A stretch of DNA of 64,000 bases, taken from NCBI GenBank assembly GCA_017478205.1, contig JAFVDZ010000091.1, positions 25,447 through 89,446 of the forward strand. The letters are read 5' to 3'. How positions within the stretch are numbered: position 1 is the first letter of the stretch; each line of letters opens with the position of its first letter. The DNA comes from Spirochaetales bacterium. Lineage in GTDB: Bacteria > Spirochaetota > Spirochaetia > Sphaerochaetales > Sphaerochaetaceae. This document shows positions 17,780 to 26,130 of this stretch, in pieces. A program made the translations under genes and the position numbers. The notes under the pieces are model-generated. The model was not told where the DNA came from. It did not search any database and saw only the letters and a list, made by a program, of their open reading frames with translations.

Positions 17780-18390
17780 AAGTTTCACTCATTGGAATCA
17801 CAGGCGGTTCAGGATCTGGAAAGAGTACTGTAGTCAGGAAGATTACCGAGGCATATAGCGATAGTATCTGTATTGCACAGGATAACTATTACAAGTCAGC
17901 CACATTTGTAAACAACGATAACATCACATCCTACAACTTTGACCGCCCAGAAGCTCTCGATCTTGATCTGATGTATGAAAATCTTGTCGATCTGAAGAAT
18001 GGCAAGAGTGTAGATATCCCTCAATATGATTTCGTCCACCATGCAAGAAAAAAAGAAACGATGCATATCGAACCAAAGAGAGTAATCATCGTAGATGGTC
18101 TCATGGTGCTATATGATGAAAGGATCAGGAATCTGCTCGATCTCAAACTCTATGTCGATACTCCTGCAGATATCAGATTTGTTCGCCGTCTCCAGAGAGA
18201 TATAAAGGAAAGAGGAAGAACTGTAGATTCTGTAATCGAGCAGTATGTCAATGTAGTGCGCCCAGGACATGAAAAGTATATCGAGCCATGCAAGGCCTAT
18301 GCAGATCTCATAATCCCAGAGGGTGGCTACAACGAGAATGCTCTATTCGTTCTGGTCAATCACGTCCAGACTCTCGCCAAGAACCTCTAG
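17776..18390 (+). CDS. udk: Uridine kinase
   Basis: A 204-aa P-loop kinase for pyrimidine salvage that phosphorylates uridine or cytidine. Walker A GGSGSGKST is near residues 9-17, with AQDNYY, the FDRPEALD segment, and R-R-RD-KERGR for the lid. The short length fits Udk rather than a PRK fusion. It is translationally coupled to galM. Its 3' end overlaps the convergent yidD by 35 bp. Confidence 0.88.
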   Translation: MKVSLIGITGGSGSGKSTVVRKITEAYSDSICIAQDNYYKSATFVNNDNITSYNFDRPEALDLDLMYENLVDLKNGKSVDIPQYDFVHHARKKETMHIEPKRVIIVDGLMVLYDERIRNLLDLKLYVDTPADIRFVRRLQRDIKERGRTVDSVIEQYVNVVRPGHEKYIEPCKAYADLIIPEGGYNENALFVLVNHVQTLAKNL

Positions 18391-18670
18391 GTTTTCTGTA
18401 TATCCTGTAGCTGTCTCTAATTCCTTTTACTGTAAAGACCTCTGGTACCTCATCGGGACCACCTAAAAAGCCTGGACGACAGCGCAGGATTCGACTTAGC
18501 CCAAGTATCGTCCCCTTGATTATCCCATGCTTTCTGACAGCTTGGATGAAATAGCTTGAACAGGATGGAGTGTAGCGGCACTTCATTGGTCCCATCATAG
18601 GGGAAAAGACTCCCTTGTAGATGAAGACTGGAATAAGATAGATATTTCTGATGAATGCCTTTATATCCAT
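18356..18670 (-). CDS. yidD: Membrane protein insertion efficiency factor YidD
   Basis: A small membrane-associated protein that assists YidC-dependent insertion. I use ATG 18670 (MDIKAFIRNIY), giving 104 aa; the longer frame would need a TTG at 18700. The diagnostic CRYTPSCSSY motif and the GLSRILRCRPGFLGG block are present. It overlaps udk convergently and is divergent from yaaA by 29 nt. Confidence 0.9.
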   Translation of the reverse strand: MDIKAFIRNIYLIPVFIYKGVFSPMMGPMKCRYTPSCSSYFIQAVRKHGIIKGTILGLSRILRCRPGFLGGPDEVPEVFTVKGIRDSYRIYRKPRGSWRESGRD

Positions 18671-18699
18671 AGTAGGAAGGATAGCGTAAAAAGATTGCA

Positions 18700-19431
18700 A
18701 TGAGAATTATTATTTCACCTGCAAAGAAGATGAGAGTCGATAAGGATACGTTTCCAGTTCGAACTACACCTGAATTTCTAGATAGAGCCTTGTATCTTCA
18801 ATCCCTTCTGAGGACTCTGGATAGAGATGGGCTAAAGAGGGTATGGGCTTGCTCTGACAAGCTTTTAGATAAATCAAGCGAGTTCCTTTCATATGACCTT
18901 GAAAGAGCTTTGACTCCTGCATTAATTTCATACGATGGGATACAGTACCAGTACATGGCACCATCAGTATTTACATCAAGTGAACTCGATTATCTTTCAT
19001 CAAGACTCAGAATAATTTCTGGCTTCTATGGAGTCTTGAGACCCTTTGATAAAGTTGCTCCCTACCGTCTTGAGATGCAGGCAAACTTTCCATCTAAGGG
19101 TGGGCTGTATGCCTATTGGAAAGATCTGATATACAAAAGTGTAATCGATGAAAGTAGGGTTATCCTCAACTTGGCATCTGAAGAGTATGCAAAAGCTATC
19201 AGACCATACCTTAAAAAGGATGATATTTTCATCGACTTCTATTTTGCTGAGAAAGATGGTGACAAACTTGTTGAAAAGGGAGTATATGCAAAGATTGCAC
19301 GAGGTGAGATGGTAAGATATCTATCCTGTGTTAAGGCAGAGGATCTTGAGACTATAAAGAGTTTCAATGCAGCTGGTTATGTTTTTAGCAAAGAGCATTC
19401 AAGTCAGAGGCGCTTTGTCTTCATCCGTTGA
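18700..19431 (+). CDS. yaaA: Peroxide stress protein YaaA (DUF328)
   Basis: A 243-aa protein of the YaaA/DUF328 family, which in E. coli lowers intracellular iron during peroxide stress and is proposed to bind DNA. The start MRIIISPAKKM is diagnostic, as are the central GFYGVLRPFD and LEM motifs and the C-terminal FNAAGYVF block. ATG 18700 lacks a clear Shine-Dalgarno. It stands between the divergent yidD and yqeC. Confidence 0.9.
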   Translation: MRIIISPAKKMRVDKDTFPVRTTPEFLDRALYLQSLLRTLDRDGLKRVWACSDKLLDKSSEFLSYDLERALTPALISYDGIQYQYMAPSVFTSSELDYLSSRLRIISGFYGVLRPFDKVAPYRLEMQANFPSKGGLYAYWKDLIYKSVIDESRVILNLASEEYAKAIRPYLKKDDIFIDFYFAEKDGDKLVEKGVYAKIARGEMVRYLSCVKAEDLETIKSFNAAGYVFSKEHSSQRRFVFIR

Positions 19432-19473
19432 TTTTCCTTTTAAATGATGGCTCGATACTCTAGAATTCAATGT

Positions 19474-20163
19474 ATGGAGCTTTATTCTTATATTGATAGT
19501 AATTATCTCAAAGGAGAGAGGAATATAATTAGCCTTACAGGGGGAGGCGGAAAGACTACATTTCTTATTGGTCTTTCTTGCTTTCTCAAGAATAAAGGAA
19601 AGAGTGTTCTACTTACTACTACAACAAAACTCATAAGACCTGAGAAGTTAGATTACAAAGTTGACCACATCTTCTATGAAAGAGATAGTGTGCTGAATTA
19701 TAAACCGAAGAAAGGTGAATCTGTGTTTTATGCAAAGCTCCTTGATGAAAGAAAATGTTGTTCAATCGATCCATCAGATATCGAATTGTTATCACATCTC
19801 TATGATGTAATCATAATTGAAGCAGATGGGGCTGCATTCCTTCCTTTAAAGCTCCACACACAAAAAGATCCAGTGGTCGTTAAAGAAACTACACTCACTG
19901 TGATGATAATGGGAGCATCTGGCTTTGAAAGAAGAGTTGAAGATGTATGCTTTGGCTCATGCAAGGAAGGGCTTGCAGATTTGAGTTTCTATCAAGCTCT
20001 CATCGATGATCCTGAAGGTGTTCTAAAGGCATCAAGGGGAGATGGTGTTGTGATCATCAATCAATGTGATGAATTTAGCTATGAGGAACTCTTGAACTTG
20101 AAATGTAGATACAGGTTGCTCTTTGCAAGTGAAAGGGAGGATAGTATCTATGAAGTTGTTTGA
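19474..20163 (+). CDS. yqeC: Selenium cofactor biosynthesis protein YqeC
   Basis: A P-loop protein of the selenium-dependent molybdenum hydroxylase (SDMH) maturation set. The glycine-rich motif ISLTGGGGKTT is followed by LLTTTTKL and IIEADGAAFLPLK, both typical of YqeC. I choose ATG 19474 (MELYSYID), which matches where family members begin and lies 7 nt after a TAGAAT -10. An in-frame ATG at 19444 is possible. It overlaps the XdhC-YqeB fusion gene by 14 nt, so the two are coupled. Role inferred from family and neighbour. Confidence 0.82.
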   Translation: MELYSYIDSNYLKGERNIISLTGGGGKTTFLIGLSCFLKNKGKSVLLTTTTKLIRPEKLDYKVDHIFYERDSVLNYKPKKGESVFYAKLLDERKCCSIDPSDIELLSHLYDVIIIEADGAAFLPLKLHTQKDPVVVKETTLTVMIMGASGFERRVEDVCFGSCKEGLADLSFYQALIDDPEGVLKASRGDGVVIINQCDEFSYEELLNLKCRYRLLFASEREDSIYEVV

Positions 20164-21646
20164 AAAGGCTTCCTTTCTTGAGAAAAGAAATCTTCCCTTT
20201 GCTCTAGTCACCATAACAGGCTTTTGTGGAGTAGTTCCAAGACAGACAGGAAGGATGCTGGTAACAGAAACCGGAGAGTGCTTTGGCAGTGTTGGTGGTG
20301 GAGAGATTGAAAGAAGGGCAAGAAGAGAAGCACTCGATGCCTTGAAGAGGGGTGAAAACAGGGTTGTCGAGATCGAAACAGATATTGGAAAAGTAAGTAT
20401 GGTAATTGATGTTGCATCAAAAAAGAGAAGGGCTGTAATAGTTGGATATGGCCATGTTGGAAGAGCAATCTTCAATCTGCTCTTTGGAATTGGTTTTTCA
20501 ATCGATATTGTCGATGTGAACGAAGTTGATGAAGAAAGAGCTGAGAACATATATCGAAAAGAGAATGCGAAAGCAGGACTTCTGATGGCCAATATCGATT
20601 GCTTTACATGTGTAATTGTCACAACTCAATTTGATGAAGAGCTTTCAAAAGTGCTTGATGAATGCGATGCATTCTATGTTGGCTTCCTTGCTTCAAGAAG
20701 TAGAGCGGTACTTTCCAACAAAAGTTTCTTCGTCCCTATGGGGTATGATATCGGTGCTGAAAAGCCAGAAGAGATTGCAGTCTCTGTATGTGCAGAAATC
20801 CTGATGGCTGAAAACAAGAGAAGTGGAAGAAGCATCTCATCTGAAAGTCGAAAATCAATTATCGTGCGTGGAACCGGAGATATCGCAACAGCTGTTATAA
20901 TCAGGCTGCACAATGCAGGTTACAATGTGCTCGGTGTCGATCTTGATAAGCCAACCCAGATAAGAAGGAATGTATCCTTTGCCGAGGCTATGTATGAAGG
21001 CTCTGTAACAGTAAGTGGTGTAGAAGCAAGAAAGATTACAGATATAAAGCAGCGCTTTGCTCTCTGGGACAAGAGGATTGTCCCAATCCTTTCCGATGAA
21101 AATCTTTCTTGTCTTCCTGATGTGAAACCTCTTGTTGTTGTAGATGCAATAATTGCAAAGAAGAATCTTGGTACAAATAGGAAAATGGCACCTTTGACAA
21201 TTGCTTTAGGCCCAGGTTTCTATGCAGGCCGTGATGTCGATGTCGTTATAGAAACAAGCAGGGGCCATGAGCTTGCAATGATAATAAAAGAGGGAGAAGC
21301 AAAACCAAACACTGGAATTCCTGGAATAATTGAAGGACACGGAAAGGATAGGGTTGTAAGAGCCCATACAAGTGGAAGTTGGAAGGGAATCAAGACGTTT
21401 GGGGATGAAGTGAAGAAGGGTGAGACTATTGCATATATTGGGGAAGAGAAAGTTGAAGCGACAATAGATGGAATTATTCGTGGTATGCTTCATGATGGTC
21501 TTGAAGTAACTTCAGGCTTCAAGGTTGCCGATATCGATCCTAGAGGACTCTCTGTCTCCTGGTGGCAGCCTTCTGACAAGGCAAGGGCCATTGCAGGGGC
21601 TGTTCTTGAGGTTGTTGATAGCTTCTTCTTTATTGAGCACATGTGA
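20150..21646 (+). CDS. XdhC-YqeB fusion, molybdenum hydroxylase maturation protein
   Basis: A 498-aa protein with two modules. Residues about 1-230 are XdhC/CoxI-like: GFCGVVPRQTGRMLVT and FGSVGGGEIERRA, then a Rossmann segment AVIVGYGHVGRA. Residues about 240-498 are EF2563/YqeB-like, with IVRGTGDIATAVI, IGLGPGF-like IALGPGFYAGRDVDVVIET and a GIPGIIEGHG block. Both families prepare selenium-containing molybdenum hydroxylases, and here they are one polypeptide. The start is ATG 20150 after GGGAGG at 20135-20140, with a 9-nt gap; an upstream TTG is not needed. No hydroxylase, SelD or Moco gene is in the window. Confidence 0.8.
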   Translation: MKLFEKASFLEKRNLPFALVTITGFCGVVPRQTGRMLVTETGECFGSVGGGEIERRARREALDALKRGENRVVEIETDIGKVSMVIDVASKKRRAVIVGYGHVGRAIFNLLFGIGFSIDIVDVNEVDEERAENIYRKENAKAGLLMANIDCFTCVIVTTQFDEELSKVLDECDAFYVGFLASRSRAVLSNKSFFVPMGYDIGAEKPEEIAVSVCAEILMAENKRSGRSISSESRKSIIVRGTGDIATAVIIRLHNAGYNVLGVDLDKPTQIRRNVSFAEAMYEGSVTVSGVEARKITDIKQRFALWDKRIVPILSDENLSCLPDVKPLVVVDAIIAKKNLGTNRKMAPLTIALGPGFYAGRDVDVVIETSRGHELAMIIKEGEAKPNTGIPGIIEGHGKDRVVRAHTSGSWKGIKTFGDEVKKGETIAYIGEEKVEATIDGIIRGMLHDGLEVTSGFKVADIDPRGLSVSWWQPSDKARAIAGAVLEVVDSFFFIEHM

Positions 21647-21653
21647 TAAAAAG

Positions 21654-21659
21654 TATAAT
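21654..21659 (+). promoter_or_regulatory. -10 box of proA (near-leaderless)
   Basis: A consensus TATAAT 9 nt before ATG 21669, with no Shine-Dalgarno. TTGAGC at 21633-21638 is a possible -35, but the spacer is only 15 nt. Confidence 0.5.
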
Positions 21660-21668
21660 CTTTACTCT

Positions 21669-22952
21669 ATGCATGAAATGAACGTATTAACTTCCATAAA
21701 GGCTGTTAGAAAAGGAGCAAAGGAGCTGGCGCTGCTTTCAGATGAAGAGCGAGTCGCTCTTCTTGAGAGAGCTGCTGCCACTCTATTGGATAGATGTGAT
21801 GAAATTCTCTCTGCAAATGAGATAGATCTTGAAGAGAGTAGAGAGAAGGGTATAAAGGATGCAATCCTACATAGAATTGCTCTACCTAAAGAAAAGCTTG
21901 AGTCAACCGTTCAAGCTATGAGGTCTGTTGGTAAGCTTCCTTGTCCAATTGGAAAAGTAAAGGAGAGAAGACTTTTGGATGAGGGACTCCTCCTTGAGAA
22001 GGTCACATATCCTCTTGGTGTAATTGGTATGATCTTCGAGGCTCGTCCTGATGCAATGATCCAGATAATCTCACTTGCGATCAAGAGTGGAAATGGAATC
22101 ATCTTGAAGGGTGGCTCTGAAGCTAAGAATACAAATCAGGCAATAGCTAGGATACTGTCTGACTCTCTTGATGGAGCTAAATGGATGCTCCTCCTTTCAA
22201 GCCACAGCGATGTTGATATGATGCTTAAAGCTGAAAAGGATATCGATCTGATCATTCCTCGTGGCTCTAATGAGTTTGTCCGTCACGTCATGGAAAATAC
22301 TCACATTCCTGTAATGGGCCATGCAGATGGAATTTGCAGTGTCTATATCGACAACGAAGCAGACCTCGAGAAGGCTGTAAGGGTTGCAACGGATGCAAAG
22401 GTTCAGTATCCAGCTGCTTGCAATGCAGCTGAAACTATATTGGTGCATAGAGATATTGCAGCTGCTTTCCTGCCACGATTCAAGGAAAGTCTCGATAGTT
22501 ACAATGTGATAATCCACGCAGATGAAGAGACAAGAAAGTATATCGAGTGTTTACCTGCAAGTGAAGAAGATTACCACACTGAATACCTTGCATTGGAAGT
22601 TGCAATAAAGGTTGTAAAGGATATCGATGAAGCAATTGAACATATTGCTAATCACTCCTCGCATCACACAGATGCAATCGTCACAGAAAACAAAGATAAG
22701 ATTGTACGCTTCTTTAATGAAGTAGATTCAGCTGATGTTTTTGCCAATGCTTCTACAAGATTTGCTGATGGATTCAGATTTGGTCTTGGTGCTGAAGTCG
22801 GTATCTCAACAAGCAAGCTCCATGCTCGTGGTCCTGTAGGCCTTGATGGACTTACTACCACAAAGTGGCAGCTCAGAGGATCTGGCAATATTGTCGCATC
22901 GTACTCTGGGAAGAATGGAAAACAATTCCTTCACAAGGAGCTTGATGTATGA
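21669..22952 (+). CDS. proA: Glutamate-5-semialdehyde dehydrogenase (gamma-glutamyl phosphate reductase)
   Basis: The second proline-pathway step, NADPH-dependent reduction of glutamyl-5-phosphate. The conserved protein starts at ATG 21669 (MHEMNVL); the open frame further upstream lies within the previous gene. The EARPDAMIQI block and the catalytic-Cys motif YPAACNAAET are present, as is the C-terminal RGPVGLDGLTTTKW. About 427 aa, normal. proB overlaps by 4 nt. proC lies 6 kb away on the other strand, so all three proline genes are in this window. Confidence 0.94.
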   Translation: MHEMNVLTSIKAVRKGAKELALLSDEERVALLERAAATLLDRCDEILSANEIDLEESREKGIKDAILHRIALPKEKLESTVQAMRSVGKLPCPIGKVKERRLLDEGLLLEKVTYPLGVIGMIFEARPDAMIQIISLAIKSGNGIILKGGSEAKNTNQAIARILSDSLDGAKWMLLLSSHSDVDMMLKAEKDIDLIIPRGSNEFVRHVMENTHIPVMGHADGICSVYIDNEADLEKAVRVATDAKVQYPAACNAAETILVHRDIAAAFLPRFKESLDSYNVIIHADEETRKYIECLPASEEDYHTEYLALEVAIKVVKDIDEAIEHIANHSSHHTDAIVTENKDKIVRFFNEVDSADVFANASTRFADGFRFGLGAEVGISTSKLHARGPVGLDGLTTTKWQLRGSGNIVASYSGKNGKQFLHKELDV

Positions 22953-24067
22953 GAGATTTTTCTGCAATGAAGAGAGTGGTTATCAAGGTTGGAACCAACC
23001 TCATAACCCGTGACAATGGAATTGATGAAGCTAGAATCGTTGATATCTGTCGCCAGATTGCATCTCTCAGAGAGAAGGGGTATCAAGTCATATTGGTCTC
23101 TTCCGGTGCTGTAGGCTTGGGTGCAAAGGAGCTTGGACACGGAAAGAAGATTGCCTATGTTCCAATGAGACAGGCTTGTGCAGCAATTGGAAACCCAATC
23201 TTGATGAGCCATTACCGAAAGGCATTCAGTATATATGATACGATCTGTGCACAGGTTCTTCTGACAAGAAGGGATTTGAATAACAGGACCACATACAACA
23301 ATCTCCGCGCTAGTGTTTCAACTCTTCTGACTCTTGGAGTAATTCCAGTTTTCAACGAAAACGATGTTGTTGCAAACACGAATGAAATCGGTGAAATCTT
23401 TGGCGACAATGATAGGATGAGTGCCATGATCGCATCTAAGATCGATGCAGATCTTCTTATCCTCCTAACTGATATAGATGGTGTCTATACAGGAAATCCA
23501 AAGAGTGATAAGGATGCTGTCTTCATCCCTGAAATCGAGCATGTAAGTGGCAAGATCATGAGCTATGCAAAGGGTGCTGGCTCCACATTCTCCACAGGTG
23601 GTATGAAGACCAAGCTGATGGCTGCCCAGATTGCTTCAATGGCTCATTGTGGGACAATAATTGCATCAGGATATGAGAAGGACTCTCTTATCAGAATAAT
23701 GGCGGGAGAGCTGGTTGGAACCTATATCCATCCTGAAAAGAAACTCACTCAGAGACAGAGGTGGATCATCAACAACTCTCATGTTGGTGCCATCATGGTA
23801 GATAAAGGGGCAAAGAAGGCACTTGGAGACAAGAAGAGTCTGCTTCCTTCTGGTGTTGTAGGTGTCGTTGGGGTCTTTGATGCGGGAGATGTTGTTGCTA
23901 TAATGGATACAGATGGCTTCGTCTTTGCCAAGGCAGTTCCTTACTTCAACAGTACAGATATCGCATTGATGAAGGGGCTATCAACACAAGAGGCAGCGAA
24001 GGCCATATCAAAGGCCCACATAGATTGTTTATTCAGACCGGAGGACTTGGTTTTAACAGATGCATAA
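22949..24067 (+). CDS. proB: Glutamate 5-kinase
   Basis: Commits glutamate to proline by phosphorylation. The amino-acid kinase domain (about 1-255) has KVGTNLITRDNG, SSGAVGLGAKEL, and NENDVVANTNEIGEIFGDND. A C-terminal PUA domain (about 270-372) brings the length to 372 aa, as in E. coli ProB. The ATGA overlap with proA shows coupling, although the order proA-proB is reversed from the common one. The end overlaps the next gene by 8 nt. Confidence 0.94.
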   Translation: MRDFSAMKRVVIKVGTNLITRDNGIDEARIVDICRQIASLREKGYQVILVSSGAVGLGAKELGHGKKIAYVPMRQACAAIGNPILMSHYRKAFSIYDTICAQVLLTRRDLNNRTTYNNLRASVSTLLTLGVIPVFNENDVVANTNEIGEIFGDNDRMSAMIASKIDADLLILLTDIDGVYTGNPKSDKDAVFIPEIEHVSGKIMSYAKGAGSTFSTGGMKTKLMAAQIASMAHCGTIIASGYEKDSLIRIMAGELVGTYIHPEKKLTQRQRWIINNSHVGAIMVDKGAKKALGDKKSLLPSGVVGVVGVFDAGDVVAIMDTDGFVFAKAVPYFNSTDIALMKGLSTQEAAKAISKAHIDCLFRPEDLVLTDA

Positions 24068-24980
24068 TCCATATAGGATAATTCAGAAACGTCAGGATTT
24101 TGGCCTATCGCTTTCCAATATTGGAGCGCCAGACCAGCTTTCTATTGTCCTTTTGGACAGTGCAGATAGTGATCTCTTGGATAAGACCATCGAATGGTAT
24201 CTCGAGAACCTCAACTTCAATATCCATGTGATAACAATTGAAGAGAGGATTGAAGAGAACAATCTGTCTGAAAAGTATCCAGATGTTACCTTTATCGTCT
24301 TCAAGAACCTTACTACGATAGGGGCTATGCTGAATGCAGTTGCAAATGTTACCTATTCTTCCTATATTCTGGTTACCAGGACTGATACTCAGCTTGTGAG
24401 CTTTGATGGAGAGCTTCTATATGCTGCTATGGGCAAGGGTATAAAACCTTCTATCATCACTCCAGTGCTTTTCAATTGTGATATGGAGATAATGAGTTCT
24501 CTGAGAAGACCCAATCTGCTTAACCGTGACATAGATCCTCAGGCCGAGGCTCCTATTGTTGATGATTCTATTCTTCAGAGAAACCTCTATCCTATCTTTG
24601 GAATAGGGCTTTATGAAAGAGCTCTATTTCAGCGCATGAGGGGTTTCGATGAGGAGATCATAAGCGACTATTGGCAGCTTCTTGACTTTGGAATCAGGGC
24701 AAACCTTTTTGGTAATCCTGTATATACAACCGCAGCTCTTGCATTCCGCTTCTATGAAAAGCACTCCATCATTGAAGACAACATGAATTGTGAAGGCATG
24801 GAAAGGTGCTACACTAAAGCGCTATCGATTCGCAGAATAAACGGAAGGAATATCATCCAGAAGTGGAGACCTTATGTTGACAAGGAACTTTATAGAAACG
24901 AGATAAAGACAAAGCAGGTCGTAATTCAGAAGACAGATTTCTTCACTCTTATGGAAAACTGGGATGAAAAGGTCGAGTAA
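24060..24980 (+). CDS. Glycosyltransferase family 2-like protein
   Basis: A 306-aa cytoplasmic protein with a GT-A-like layout: a beta strand LSIVLLDSADSDLLDKTIEWYL, a TIGAMLNAV block, the SSYILVTRTDTQ segment where GT2 enzymes carry their DxD-type residues, and a later GFDEEIISDYWQLLDFGIR block like the acceptor ED motif. The classical DxD is not clear (RTDTQ), so activity is uncertain. It is overlapped by proB at the 5' end and by the amidase gene (17 nt) at the 3' end. Substrate unknown; cell-envelope sugar transfer is a guess from its neighbour. Confidence 0.55.
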   Translation: MHNPYRIIQKRQDFGLSLSNIGAPDQLSIVLLDSADSDLLDKTIEWYLENLNFNIHVITIEERIEENNLSEKYPDVTFIVFKNLTTIGAMLNAVANVTYSSYILVTRTDTQLVSFDGELLYAAMGKGIKPSIITPVLFNCDMEIMSSLRRPNLLNRDIDPQAEAPIVDDSILQRNLYPIFGIGLYERALFQRMRGFDEEIISDYWQLLDFGIRANLFGNPVYTTAALAFRFYEKHSIIEDNMNCEGMERCYTKALSIRRINGRNIIQKWRPYVDKELYRNEIKTKQVVIQKTDFFTLMENWDEKVE

Positions 24981-25689
24981 GTCCCTATTTCTATTCCTTC
25001 TATTTTTTCTCATCTCAATTCCTTGTATCTTGGCATCCTGCTTTGAGGGTAGAGTGTCCACATTTATAATCGATGCAGGACATGGCGGAAAGGATCCAGG
25101 GGCTCAAGGCTTCGGAATAAATGAAAAAGATATCAACCTTGAAATTGCCAAGGAAATTGGATCGAGACTTGAAAAGAGTGGTCGCAATGTTCTTTTGACT
25201 CGCTATGATGATTATTTCCTTTCTCTTGCTGAGAGGTGTGATATAGCAAACTCATCAACTGTCTATTCAAGTGGTTATCCTCTCTTTGTCTCTATCCATG
25301 TCAATGCATCTGAAGATGAGAGTGCATCAGGCTTTGAAGTCTACATAAAGGATGAAAGCAAGCTTGTCAATATGATTTCAAGATCGATGAATCAACTGCT
25401 TGCAATCAAGTATTCATCCTACAAGCCATCAGAACTGAATAGATTCAAAGATGATCTGTCAATGGCTGTTGCTGAAAGCATAATCCAGAATGTGAAGAAG
25501 AATCTTCCTGAGACAAGAATCAGAGGCGTCAAGAGAGGGGATCTGTATGTTCTCAATTCAACCTGGATGCCAAGTGTCCTGATCGAACTTGGCTTTATTT
25601 CAAACAGGAAAGAAAATGGGTATCTCAAAGATGAGAGATACAAGGATCTGATGGTGGATGCGATAGTGAAAGCTTTGGAAAGCTTCTAG
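24964..25689 (+). CDS. N-acetylmuramoyl-L-alanine amidase (Amidase_3)
   Basis: A secreted 241-aa zinc amidase that cuts the bond between MurNAc and the stem peptide. An N-terminal hydrophobic signal ends in L-A-S-C near residue 25, so it may be a lipoprotein. The AmiC-type zinc ligands are visible: His in IIDAGHGGKDPG, Glu in INLEIAKEI and His in FVSIHVNAS. A late catalytic Glu is in VLIELGFISN. It is the last gene of the plus-strand run. Its TAG overlaps the stop of the convergent def gene at a shared CTAG. Confidence 0.88.
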   Translation: MKRSSKSLFLFLLFFLISIPCILASCFEGRVSTFIIDAGHGGKDPGAQGFGINEKDINLEIAKEIGSRLEKSGRNVLLTRYDDYFLSLAERCDIANSSTVYSSGYPLFVSIHVNASEDESASGFEVYIKDESKLVNMISRSMNQLLAIKYSSYKPSELNRFKDDLSMAVAESIIQNVKKNLPETRIRGVKRGDLYVLNSTWMPSVLIELGFISNRKENGYLKDERYKDLMVDAIVKALESF

Positions 25690-26093
25690 ATGATTATCCC
25701 ATCAAGGTGATCGATTTCATGCTGGATAATTTCAGCTACAAAGAGAGAAAAGCTTTCTCTCCTCTTTTTGAAGTTGATATCCTCGAACTCCACTTCGATT
25801 TTCTCATACCTTGTGCATGTTCTTTTTCCATCAAGAGAAAGACAGCCTTCCTCTGTTTGGTACTTTCCACTCTTTGAAACTATCTTGGGATTGTACATGA
25901 CAATTGCAAACATCCCTATCATGACTGCAATTATTCGTTTGTTTTCGCCAATCATGTTCGCAGCCATACCGACACAGCTGTCGCTATTTGCCTTGAGTGT
26001 ATCCAGAAGGTCTCTTGCGATATTCTCATCGCTTTTAGTTGCCTTTTCGGCTATACGGAAAATACTTTCACCTTTAACTATATTCTTGACCAT
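25686..26093 (-). CDS. def: Peptide deformylase, short variant
   Basis: A 135-aa PDF that would remove the formyl group from nascent proteins. The metal-site motifs EEGCLS (81-86) and QHEIDH (124-129) are intact. Motif 1 reads GMAANMIG (42-49), where classic enzymes have GxGxAAxQ, so the conserved Gln is replaced by Met. This form is familiar from short PDF-like proteins of Firmicutes. ATG 26093 follows the pncB terminator closely and has no Shine-Dalgarno. Whether this is the housekeeping enzyme cannot be told from the window. Confidence 0.78.
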   Translation of the reverse strand: MVKNIVKGESIFRIAEKATKSDENIARDLLDTLKANSDSCVGMAANMIGENKRIIAVMIGMFAIVMYNPKIVSKSGKYQTEEGCLSLDGKRTCTRYEKIEVEFEDINFKKRRESFSLFVAEIIQHEIDHLDGIII

Positions 26094-26104
26094 ATTTAAA
26101 AGAA

Positions 26105-26125
26105 TGCCGGCAAGTTATGCCGGCA
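26105..26125 (-). terminator. Terminator after pncB
   Basis: Two TGCCGGCA arms (26105-26112, 26118-26125) around a 5-nt loop, followed on the minus strand by TTCTTTTAAAT. It ends the trmL-proC-serS-pncB operon just before def. Confidence 0.75.
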
Positions 26126-26130
26126 GATAA

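Noticed and set aside
21525..21668. N-terminal extension of ProA
   Set aside because: This frame lies inside the XdhC-YqeB gene; the conserved protein begins at 21669 after a TATAAT box.
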